The position numbers and the translations under genes were made by a program. Of a stretch of DNA of 64,000 bases, positions 43,931 through 53,739 are shown in pieces. Below the pieces are notes generated by a model. That model saw nothing but the letters and a program-made list of their open reading frames with translations. It was not told the origin of the DNA and made no database searches. Every line of letters starts with the position of its first letter. The stretch's first letter is position 1. This DNA is from Patiria miniata (taxonomy: Eukaryota; Echinodermata; Asteroidea; Valvatida; Asterinidae): NCBI RefSeq assembly GCF_015706575.1, contig NW_024037074.1, forward strand, positions 1-64,000, given 5' to 3'.

Positions 43931-44440
43931 CTACGGGAAAAGAGTTATTGCAGGAACGTGAACCTGTAACCACAGCAATAGCAGCCACTAGACCCCTTGC
44001 ACAGGCAGCCAATGCGGAGGCAGTTCTTATTCATTTAAATCCAATGACAAGTGCCAACAGAAACTCGTGTCAATAATGAAGCCACAATTGACTAATAGTC
44101 AATACCTTGGCTTTGAGCACTTGTCCTTTCCATGCGAGTCCCACTCAAGCAGCTGTGAATTGATTGGCTTTGGGTTGGGTTTTCCTGTTTTTTATTTTAT
44201 TTTGTGACTTTTGTGTGTAGGGAAGACAGTTCATTTCAGAAATTAGGTAAAACTTTGGTGAGTTTGACTGATTCTCAAGAAAAAGAGGAAACATGTTCTG
44301 GGGCTTTAACAAATGTTCAGGGCAGCTGTACATGTAAGTCCACTTGCCAGAAAACTGTGTCTGGAAACAGTTTCTTGTCAAGGAAGACCACATTTCCATT
44401 CTGGCCCACAACCATCCCGTGTCTTTGGTGGGTAGCTCAC

Positions 44441-44590
44441 CTTTGTTGCTTCAGCCAGGGAGACATCTCCCCAATGTTCCATTGCAGCATCTTGGATAAA
44501 TTCCTCAGAAACTCCCTGGTGTTGGTCTGTTTGGTGGATAGCTGGTCCTCATACGGCTGGTTCCACAGTGGAGTCACCATGTTGTTTAAC
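44441..44590 (-). CDS. TRMT2A: TRMT2A-type exon (TPLWNQPYEDQL), copy 2
   Basis: Duplicate of 42,736-42,885 with the same splice sites and phase. I see two residue differences (NNM for NNR, QWN for QRN). Intron sequence on both sides is shared as well (about 42,676-43,340 against 44,381-45,060), so a segment of about 660 bp was duplicated about 1.7 kb apart. Using both exons in one transcript would break the frame (1 + 2 phase), so one is skipped or non-functional. Confidence 0.85.
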
Positions 44591-45059
44591 CTGTAGATTG
44601 GGAAAAGATGTGAAAAGCACATTCAGCATTCCAGAGTCTTAACAAATTTTGGAAAAAGTGAAAAGCTCAACTGCTCTAAGCCTTTTGCGATATGGCAGAC
44701 ACAATACAAGGGTGTTATTTGATTTGGGTATATTGGGGTAACTTATGCTAAAGACTAGACCCAGACCAAATAGCGCCGCCTCGTATTGTGTCCACCGTAT
44801 CTCCAAAGGGTAATGGATTGTGTGTGGAACTTGTCATCTTTCTACATACAACCATTCTCCTAACTACAGTTCATAGTTCTGGTAGTGCATGAGCAAATTA
44901 AAGATTAAGCTTGAAACAATGAGAGTAATGTGTTCAACTTAGACAGTTTATCAGATAAAATAAGAATCATCTGAAACTGTGAACCGCACACACACTCTAC
45001 ACAGACATGCAACCTTTAATGCTGTACCTTCTAGGGAAAAAAACAAGGAAAACTGTCCA

Positions 45060-45984
45060 CATAACAGTTTTACTCAACAAATGCCAGATGAAGTACTAAA
45101 TTTACTTCTTTTACCAATCTGCTATTTTTCAAGCATTACAAAAGTTATTCACTTTTGAATGAAACACCAAACACAAAAAAGCTCACGTTCAGTTATTGAA
45201 CTATTACTTTACAATTCCAAATTATTGGCTGCCAAACATAATTTCTGTTCTTGCTGGATAGGCTGGTTCCCCACCCCCCCCCCCCCCCCCCACAATCAGT
45301 ATCAATAATGTACGGACGGTAGCCAATCTGTTGGCAAAGCTGGTCATCAGTTTGGCCCAAGTACAAAAAGAAAAGTTCATGGGTAATTTCTTAGTACAAC
45401 ATTTGATAGCAGAAGTCTAAGTACACTTGCAATTTCAAGCAAGAGAGTGTAGGAATTCCATGGTTTCAAATCTTTGTTGATGCAGTGACTATTTGTATCT
45501 GTATTTTAAATGTCTTTCTTGATTATCCAAACACCAAATCTAAAGCTTGTGTCAAGTTTCTATATGTGAGATATAAATAAATATGTTGTAAGCAAAATGT
45601 AGTGAACGACCTGAAAGATTTTGTGTCCTTTTTTGATCTGCATCTAATTGTATTCAGTTATAGATAATTCAAGCGTTACGTTATGTCTGTGATCTTTTAT
45701 GAGCTGTAAAACTTTACATGTAAAAAGTGCAGAGTGCCTTTTCACCTTTTCCTAAGTAAGCTAGATATGAGCAAAACCTTAGTGACAGATTACACAATGT
45801 ACATGGAAAAAAGTCTTGAAGAGAAAATAAAAAGTCATTCTGAAGCACATCTATGCCAAAGTCAACTGTGAAACTCTATTGTCTACTTTGGTTTAGTATG
45901 CATTCAAAACAAGGAACAAAGAACTAATCCTTACAAATCTTAGAGATAAAAAAACACTAAGGGGAAAAAATTCAGAAGCTTTTT
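45060..45984. other. Non-coding stretch with a long C tract
   Basis: AT-rich with no gene. A run of C bases at about 45,274-45,291 is the only striking feature. Confidence 0.5.
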
Positions 45985-46026
45985 GTTTCAACTACACATT
46001 GCTCCAGGTCTTATATTCGCTGTAAG

Positions 46027-46032
46027 TATAAA
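46027..46032 (+). promoter_or_regulatory. TATA-like box of GPCR pseudogene
   Basis: TATAAA in the same surrounding sequence as the intact gene's box at 35,290, 58 bp before the ATG of the decayed paralogue. Confidence 0.4.
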
Positions 46033-46371
46033 ACTGGAGTGATCTTGAAATAGGACAGAACACTCTTTGCTACATCTGAATAAAATGTTGGATATGGAGA
46101 ACGATGAAGTTGAAAAGCACCTTGAGAACTTTATCAAGACTCACAAAAGAAATTAACAAATACTATGGTTAAGTACTGAAATCAATGCACCAATCGGCCT
46201 CTGCTTAAACTTGGTTTTTCTCTTCACAGTCATTCGAGTGAAGTCAATGAGTACAATCATCAACAGCTACTTATCCAATCTGGCTGTGGCTGACTTGCTC
46301 TTCCTTATGACTCAATATATATTTGTATTGTGTTCCTCCGAAGTGTACAAAGCATTCCAGAGTGTCAAATA

Positions 46372-47312
46372 AATCCCGGGACATACCGTTATTTCATTTT
46401 AATACCGTTTTGGATTTCCTCAAAAACAAAAACAGTAAACGAACCATTGACCGTTTTACAGTTTTATAAAACGACAAACAGTATTAAGATAAATACGGTT
46501 TCTCCGTTTCATAAGTTTAGTAAAATTCATTATTTCATAACGATTGATTATTTTTGTTTTACAGTTTTACACAAATAACTTAGAAAAACAGCAAAACGAT
46601 CAGTATTGAATACACACTGTTTTTTTTATTTTAGTGTCATAGTTAACAGTCCGTGGTGCATTTTGTGGCGGTGGGCAAGGGGGTGGAGGGGGACCCTGCT
46701 TTACACGAGTGTTGGCTCGGCATAATTAATGCGTGGTGTGATTCCTGGCGCGGGCCCTGACCCCCTTCTCATGCGAATCAGTTGGTCGGGCTTAAAGAGT
46801 TGCAAGCAAAAATGGCGCTGGAAAACTGCAAGGGAGGGCATTACTTTTCACAATGGATACAGGATGGTAAGACGTTTGATGAAGTTGCAAATATTTTGAA
46901 GGAAATTGGAGTTTAAGTCGACGCGGCTCTTCAATAGCTAATTCGCAAATTCTGTAGTGAGAACGAAAATGTAAAGAGGGCCCAAGCAATGACTCGATCC
47001 CAAGGACGCATTAACATTCCTAAGTGCATTGCTTAATTGCCGAACCTAACTCAAAAAAATGGTCGGCAAGACTATTGACCATTTTGTCATTGTCATGATT
47101 ATGTAAAACAACACTCTAAAACAAAGCAACTAACCGTTTAATGCTTTCTACAATTAAAAACAACAACAAAAAGTATTTTTTGTGTGTGACTTAATACAGT
47201 TTGACCGTTTTACAAAACTGTAAAACGACAAAACGGTCAATAGTTCGTTCACGGTTTTTGTTTTTGAGGAAATCCAAAACGGTAAAACAAAATAACGGTA
47301 TGTCCTGGGATT
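46372..47312. mobile_element. DNA transposon with about 95-bp inverted repeats
   Basis: The ends read AATCCCGGGACATACCGTTA and, on the other strand, AATCCCAGGACATACCGTTA, and the repeats stay similar for about 95 bp (CCGTTTTGGATTTCCTCAAA, GACCGTTTTACAGTTTT). The flanks share (T)CAAATA, a 6-7 bp target duplication. The interior has a coding-like piece: FSQWIQDGKTFDEVANILKE, then LIRKFCSENENVKRAQAMTR. It is interrupted by stops and may be captured host sequence or a transposase remnant. Superfamily unassigned. Confidence 0.85.
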
Positions 47313-47894
47313 CAAATACATGTTTGTTGCTGTTTCTAGTTATTTTGTAGTGATCATAGCAGCTGAGAGATTCTCTGCAGTGCGCAATCTTCTGACATTC
47401 AAGGAAAAAGCCTCTAAATCTCGAGCAGCAAAGATATCAGCAGGACTCTGGGTGGCAACAATTATTGTTGGTGTGATCCCAATATTCTTGCCAGAGACTT
47501 TCTTTAAAGACATCTTTTTTGGATTAATTTTGTTACCAACACTACCTGTTTAGTAGCCACTCTTGCTTTGTACATCTTGGTAGTAGTTAAAGTGTGCAAG
47601 CAATCAGCACAGTTGCCAAATTGTCCCAAGCGAGCAGGCAAGCTCCTCTGTATGGTTATCATCAATACTGCCATTTTTTTCATTCTGAACTCACTGAACG
47701 TTTCAGCTGCAATTATTTATACTCTGGGAACAACTTATACTTTGCCTGCCCAAGCTATTGAATATCTAGAACTTGCAGAAAATCCTCAGACTTATCAATA
47801 GCTCAATTAATTCCCTCGTCTACAGTGCTGACTAATGCTGACTATCGTGCAGCTGTAGTCAAGGCTTTCTCATTCCTCAAACTGTGCTGTCGTT

Positions 47895-48200
47895 ATAAGA
47901 TGGAATTTTTGCGTCGGGGTGATATAAATCAAATTAGGTTTTGCCCTGCACCAACGTTTTTAAAAACTGTATACTCAGTGTATTACCTCCCGAGTGAAAG
48001 TTGGAAAAAATCACTCGGGTGGGACTCGAACCCACGACCTCCTGCTTTCTAGTGCAGATGTCTTACCACTCGACCACCGAGCTAACGGGTTCGGGTGGCT
48101 GGTTCGAATCTGATGTACATAGCGGCTGGTACCGCATAAACTATTATAAGATGGAATTTTCCATCCAATCCCGTTAGCTCGGTGGTCGAGTGGCAAGACA
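47895..48200 (-). mobile_element. tRNA-like element inserted in GPCR pseudogene
   Basis: A 12-bp target duplication TGTGCTGTCGTT flanks it exactly (47,883-47,894 and 48,201-48,212); the intact gene has this sequence once. The element carries an antisense tRNA-like head (T-arm GTGGG-TTCGAGT-CCCAC at about 48,025), then a second TAAGATGGAATTTT and the first bases of a sense head (GTTAGCTCGGTGGTCGAGTG). It is thus a truncated head-to-head form. A target duplication of 12 bp fits LINE-type retroposition better than cut-and-paste. Confidence 0.88.
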
Positions 48201-48483
48201 TGTGCTGTCGTTGCTTCCCAAGACAGAATCCCAGCCGACCATTGCAGCCAGGGAAGCAGATTGAGCTTCATGTGATTCCACATGCAGGCAGAAAATGACC
48301 AAGAGCACCATGCTGCCAGGCCAAGCAGCAGCAAGCCACCAAGCCAAGGGCATGCACAACACACAGAGAGTCAGAAGTCACTGGACAGCTGTCAAGAACA
48401 ATGTTCCTTTTTCTCAGTGCTTGCACACGTGGTACACAACGCATTGATGTTAGTGTATGAGGCAACTTTCTCTCGGGAGGTAA

Positions 48484-48979
48484 AGCCCCTGTCACACTGT
48501 CTGACATCTTATGTGCGCTCTTACTGCATCCTTAGCTGGGGCGCAAAAACAACTACAAGATCGCAGCGACAACTACATAGGTCACCAGATGGGCGCCAGA
48601 GGGTCTTAATGGTCTCCGATGAGCACCAAGGTCTTTGAACATGCCCAAAACAATCGCAACACCTCTGCGCTCTGGCCAGGGCGCCGCAATGACGCAACTC
48701 GGGCGCTTTGCAAGCGTGAATCGTGCGACATTGAAGTGGCATTGAGGCAGCCTAGGCGCAAGACAGCGACTAGATAGAGTAATTGAGCTTGACAGGGGCG
48801 CATAGAGAGCGAGTTGAGTGCATCGTAAGCGTGGGAAGAGCACAGTATGAGCGTAGCTTGAGCTTCTTTGATACAGAAAATTGTCATTTTCTTGCGTCCT
48901 CGCTGCAATTTTTACATTTATGAAATATTTTTGGTCGCCGTAAGGTCTCCTATGAGATCGCATATAATGTGACAGGCCC
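48484..48979. mobile_element. MITE with TAA target, inserted in a tRNA-like element arm
   Basis: The ends are AGCCCCTGTCACACT and, reversed, GGGCCTGTCACATTA, flanked by TAA on both sides. A 3-bp TAA duplication suggests a PIF/Harbinger-type MITE. It splits the sequence CGGGAGGTAA/ACACACTGAG, which is the outer arm of the tRNA-like family, so that arm was there first. Interior GC-rich sequence is similar by eye to 41,985-42,353. Confidence 0.7.
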
Positions 48980-49239
48980 TAAACACACTGAGTAAACAGT
49001 TTATATACGTCAGAGAAGGGCGAAACCTAATTTGATTTTCATCAGCAAAAATTCCATCTTGTGATTGGCGCATATTACCGTGAAACACCTTACTGGTAAC
49101 GAGAAACGTTCACAGCATATTATCAAGAATAGAGAAGTATTTTACTTTAAAGTAGGGAATTGTCAATACATGTATTTACCGTGTCATCAGTAATGTGCAG
49201 GCCCAGAACAGATTGCAACCAACTGTCAGTGTCACATTC

Positions 49240-50835
49240 CCTGGTTTGCCCCTCCCCAAGAAATATGACCCTCAGAAGTCTGGTACACCCGTCACACAAA
49301 ATAAATTGTCGAACAAAATAAATTGTCAATTCACTCGACAATTTATTTTGTGTGACGGTGTACCAGACTACTGAGGGTTATATTTTTCTTGGGGAGGAGC
49401 AAACCAGGGAATGTGACAAATGGGGGCTCATCCGGGAAATGACAACACAAATTGAGAAAAGCCGGTAGTCTCAGGTGTGTGGTTATACACGATACTTTAA
49501 GATTGATACAGGGTGAGTTAAAAAAAAAACGGAACCAAAATCCCAAAAATTATATTTCACATTTAAAAAATATGTAGCATCAAAAATAATGAAGGGAAAG
49601 CAAACATCTTAAGGTACTTTAAGATGAAAAAAATGGATAAGTAAAGTGGTCAATCCATTCAGAAAATATCACCATTTAAACACAATGACCCTAAAAACCT
49701 GTCTCCTCAAAAAAGTGTGATTTCAAGAATCGTTGTCACAATTGTCTTCAAACATCTCCAGCAATAAACTCTCAGTTTAAACATTAAAAAGGTTCAACAG
49801 AATCACTTTGAAGGCCTGTCCTTTAAAGCTTTAGTCCATCATTTGTAATTAGTGCATTTTGTTCGTTTGAAGCAATAAATGTGTTCAAAATCTAATGAAG
49901 GATACTGAACAACTTACTTCATGAAGTTTCAGCTCAGCTTCAGCTTTATATTCCGAGAAAAACAGCATTCTAGGATCTCAATTTCAAATCAAAAGTTGCT
50001 AAATCATGTTTCGAATTGTTTTGAATTGCAGCTTTACACGATGTCGTGCACTAATCCGACAAATTATAGCAACCGCGCGCGCCTGTGCGTCGTTCCAATG
50101 CTTGTGCGCACTGCGCTGAATAACAAAACGAACTACTAATTTAAATTTTCCTATGGTGCTTCTTTAGACGCACCATTGGAAATGAGTTTCGTTGATTTCT
50201 TCGAATTGAGAGCTTGCCAGAAAGGATAATTTCACAGGGAGTTTAGTCCCCTTACTATCTTTCTGTGCATTAAGTCAAAAGCTATTGCCACAGACAACAA
50301 TGCCTGTCTCATCAGACACAGCCTCACATACCTAGTCTAGGGGCTAGACGATGTTATGGTCGGATACGCAATTACATGCTGCAGCGATGACCCGCCGTCG
50401 CAAGAGGTGGCTATCAAAACCAACCAATATCCCCCACCATCGAAACGTCTAGGCCATCTCCTAAAATCTCTCCCCCCCCCCCAAAAAAAAATGGGGGAAG
50501 TGCGCATGCGCTACTTCCGCAGGCAATTACTGTTCATTTTCAGTCCCACACAAACTACACACAACAAAAGTGCTGACCAGTGAAGTTGCACAAACGTCTT
50601 GCTGCATCTTTTACGTTACTTGAAGAAATTTAAAAGTTTTCTTGGGAACTACTGTGAATTTTTTTTGAATGCGCGCTGCATATATTAGGCCAAAGGTGCG
50701 CGCACATTACACAACCAGTAGGAATTGGCCTATACGTTGTTCCGACGGGTTCGTGGGTGATATTGGTTGGTCAGTGGGTGTGGGTTTATCACTGCAGCAG
50801 GTTATCGCATATCAAACCATAACAATGTCTAGCCG
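49240..50835. other. Non-coding stretch with a small foldback
   Basis: At about 49,225-49,400 a foldback reads TTTGCCCCTCCCCAAGAAAT... and its reverse complement around a short loop of AATAAATTGTC repeats. Beyond it I see AT-rich sequence, C/A homopolymers near 50,472 and no gene. Confidence 0.5.
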
Positions 50836-50839
50836 TTAA

Positions 50840-51511
50840 GCCTCAGTCATACATTCACTGTTTGGAGCTACAGCTATCCACAGTTGAGAATTGTGATAAC
50901 CGTGGGAGTACTGTATTCATCCTAAATATCTGCGTGGTTATCCGTCATCTTCCTTTGGTATTCGTGGAGGCGCTACGGAACTTTTAAACTGTTCCAAACG
51001 TCCGTGGTGAATCGTCATGAAAATCAATGCGCAGTGAAACCCGGGGACATCCATAGAACAACTGTACTAATTCGTAGTGTTATTTGTAGCTATTTGTACA
51101 TACTCTTGGAGATTTGTAGCTCATTCGTGGTGGAAATCTATTCTCTACGAATTCACTACAAATGTCCTACGGTTATGCCCAGATATACTTGAATTCTGCT
51201 AAGGTTGTGCTACGAATATGACTATGCTTTATTTGTAGGAGAACCTTGGTCATCCGTGGCCCAATCGCAGACAACTGTGGCATTAACATCATTATTCTTG
51301 GTAATACTGTCAATATTCGTAAACAATCCGTTCAAGAAACTGTGGTGTATTCCTAGAGAAACCTCCGAAAGTTGTGGCTATCCGTCCTGAAACCCTAGTG
51401 CATTCTTAGAAAGTCAATTTCTCCATGAGTCTTGACGGTTCATTGTGATCAATTGATTCTTGGTAAACGGTGGATATTCGTAGGTCCAACCGTGAATGTG
51501 TTACTAGGGCC
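50840..51511. mobile_element. MITE next to ZW10 splice site, TTAA flanks
   Basis: The flanks TTAA at 50,836-50,839 and 51,512-51,515 bound ends GCCTCAGTCATACATTCAC and, reversed, GGCCCTAGTAACACATTCAC, an imperfect inverted repeat of about 20 bases. The inside is full of short words such as TTCGTGGT, TTCGTAG and ATCCGTGG in both orientations. The duplication is TTAA or TAA (piggyBac-like or Harbinger-like); no transposase is encoded. Confidence 0.75.
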
Positions 51512-51528
51512 TTAAGACTATGACATAC

Positions 51529-51725
51529 CTTGATCTTATTGCTGAGAGTCTGCATCTCAGTGGACAGTGTCTGCACCTTGTTGTGTAGCTCCTGGGTGGA
51601 GTCCCTGGTGGGTCTGTAGTTGGCATACTTCTCGTGTACGGCGTGGTAGATTTCACCCTTGATCTCATCAATGTGAGTTGATAATTTGCCGATGCGCGTC
51701 CTCAGGTCTTCATTTTCCAACAGAT
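51529..51725 (-). CDS. ZW10: ZW10 N-terminal exon
   Basis: A 197-base exon between acceptor CTTTGCCAAG and donor GTATGT encodes (D)LLENEDLRTRIGKLSTHID, then EIKGEIYHAVHEKYANYRPT, then LHNKVQTLSTEMQTLSNKIK. Human ZW10 near its start reads [32 protein letters not shown] and VDKLSEDIDLLKSRI, so identity and spacing are clear. ZW10 is the kinetochore RZZ subunit and part of the NRZ tether at the ER; this coiled-coil region mediates partner binding. Neither the first exon nor any later ZW10 exon is recognisable in the window, although downstream exons should lie to the left. It is therefore a fragment or is separated from the rest by rearrangement. Confidence 0.88.
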
Positions 51726-51729
51726 CTTG

Positions 51730-52830
51730 GCAAAGAATTACAAAATATTGGGTGAGTAAAAAACACCAAAACCCAAATAGCAGGACCAACTTTCGAATGA
51801 AGTTTTGCCTGTAGCACTTTTAAACTCTAGGATATAAAAACCCAATCAATAAGCTTGTGGACTTGTAACAGTTAATACGGCACGTAATATTCAGCCGCTC
51901 ATTTAGTTTGCGCGCATGTGCACTCAAAATATGAAATACAGATAACCATAAATCAGCAAACATGGATGCCTGCAGTGGCAGTTTGAACCACTGAAGTATC
52001 GGTCAACATCACGCTCAATGTACTTTGATAAATTTTTCTTTCCACGTAGACAGGAATTTAAGGCAATCAAAGTCACTTTTGCAAACCTTAGCGCTAAAAA
52101 ACAGAGAGTATTTGTTGCATTTTTTTTGTTTTTCCGTGTCGTGTAGTAGGAAAGTATTGGGTCACAAATTCAAAACAGGCGACAGTTTAGGGGATAATTT
52201 TTGCAGTTTTGCCGAGTAATTGTAAACTTGTCTTCACTGAAAATGGTCAAGAATGCCACGGAAAGTTTAAATATCATTTAAGTCGGAAACCGTTTCAATG
52301 AGAAAAGTAAGGTCTCAAGTTATACGTTTTTGTTGTTGAATGTAACGTTAGTGTGCACGTACCTGTACACAGACCCTGGAATTTGGCCCGTTAACATGGC
52401 TAGCCACGCGCCACGTGCTGCGGCGCTCCATTTGTAATCTTTCGACGCGTTGGAAATGTATACATTTAACTGAAACGATTTACAACTGACTGGTTCCCGG
52501 CCCAGAAATGCAGTTAAGTACAATCATAGAGGGCACGAAGCTTTCAAAATGGGTTTACTCGAAAAATGACGATTTTTATAAGCTACAGGTTTCCTCTTAC
52601 ATTAAATCACATGTAAAATGAAAATAATCTATCATCCTTTCCGATGGAACTACGGCTGATCTAAGGTAAACCCGGCAAATTGTCCAAATGTGTGAACCAA
52701 ACTCAAAGGCGAACGATGTTTTTTCCTTTTCATTTTGTACGTTTTTTGTCCATAATTATTGGTTTTTTTTATATATTTGAAAAGGTAGAGACAATTGTAG
52801 AGAGACACTGTAGAGACAATTTATATCTTT
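51730..52830. other. Non-coding stretch upstream of ZW10 exon
   Basis: I looked for a first ZW10 exon here on the minus strand and found no convincing ATG plus donor. The sequence has no repeat recurring elsewhere in the window. Confidence 0.45.
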
Positions 52831-53618
52831 GAAATTTCCCGTTCAATTCTGAGAGCTCCCCTCGCGATCTTGAACACGTTAAATTTCCGACTCGTGTTGT
52901 TAATGTTTGAACGACACGATTTCTTCTTCATGCCCAGCGTACATTCGATGGTCCCCGTATCCCGAGTGCGATTCTGTTACCGAGCGCGTGCGATGCATCG
53001 ATTATGATAATGAGTAGGCTGGATCAGGTTTGTAAACACATGTGCATTTCGAACGATAATAGGGAGTCGTGAACTCTAGCGCAGCTTTTATGGCGGATAC
53101 CAGTTCAAGCTGGTTCCTGATATTCTTTTACAGTTTGAAATGCAAGTTTGTGTTTACAAACGTGATAATTATCATAATCGATGCATCGCACGCGCTCGGT
53201 ATCGGAATCGCACTCGGGATACGGGGACCATCGAATGTACGCTGGGCATGAAGAAAAAATCGCGTCGCTCAAACATTAACACGAGTCAGAAATTTAACGT
53301 GTTCAAGATCGCGAGGGGAGCTCTCAGAATTGAACGAGAAATTTCACTTTTCTTTCGGTTCGTAAGTAAACTTCAGTACAACCATCTTAATCATTGATGT
53401 CTACTTGTACCTCAGGTGGCATATCTAGTAATTTGGAGGCCGTTTTGCGGGTGAAATCTGATGTTTTTTTGTTGGAAAATGTTGGTTTCTGGGACAGTGA
53501 CAGGATGATGTTGTCCAGCTCGCACTATTAGCTTGGACCTTACCATCACCAGACCATGTCCGAATGTTAAAAAGGCGATAAGTTTGGTCCAAGTTACTCG
53601 GACTAAGTATGTCATTGG
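52831..53618. mobile_element. Foldback element, truncated relative of 53,740-55,463
   Basis: Arms at 52,831-53,050 and about 53,130-53,340 are reverse complements (GTTCAATTCTGAGAGCTCCC, GATGGTCCCCGTATCCCGAG, GCGATGCATCGATTATGATA). The right arm continues to 53,618 in sequence shared with the neighbouring foldback (TAATTTGGAGGCCGTTTTG, GGCGATAAGTTTGGTCCAAG), while the left arm stops at 52,831. So it shares outer arm sequence but not core with its neighbour and has lost its left end. Confidence 0.8.
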
Positions 53619-53739
53619 TCATTCAATGCCAATTGTTCAGATGGGTCAAGAAATATCAGAATGTCAATTTTGAGTGTCATGATTTAGTCAACTGTTTTGG
53701 TGAGTCTTTCCCTCCTTACGTAGGAACAGGGTCATAATA

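Larger units (their letters stand above)
46085..48413 (+). pseudogene. Decayed tandem copy of the GPCR
   Basis: The pieces align in order with 35,388-36,824. An N-terminal part (MLDMENDEVEKHLENF) is soon ended by a stop at about 46,154; TM1-TM2 (ICLN... LAVADLLFLM) lie at 46,190-46,330; TM3-TM4 (AAERFSAVRNLLTFKEKASK) at 47,330-47,530; TM5-TM7 with frame changes at 47,560-47,890; and part of the tail at 48,213-48,413. A 0.94-kb inverted-repeat element splits it before TM3 and a tRNA-like element after TM7. The duplicated flanks (from about 45,985 to about 49,240) show the copy arose by segmental duplication, not retroposition. Confidence 0.93.
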
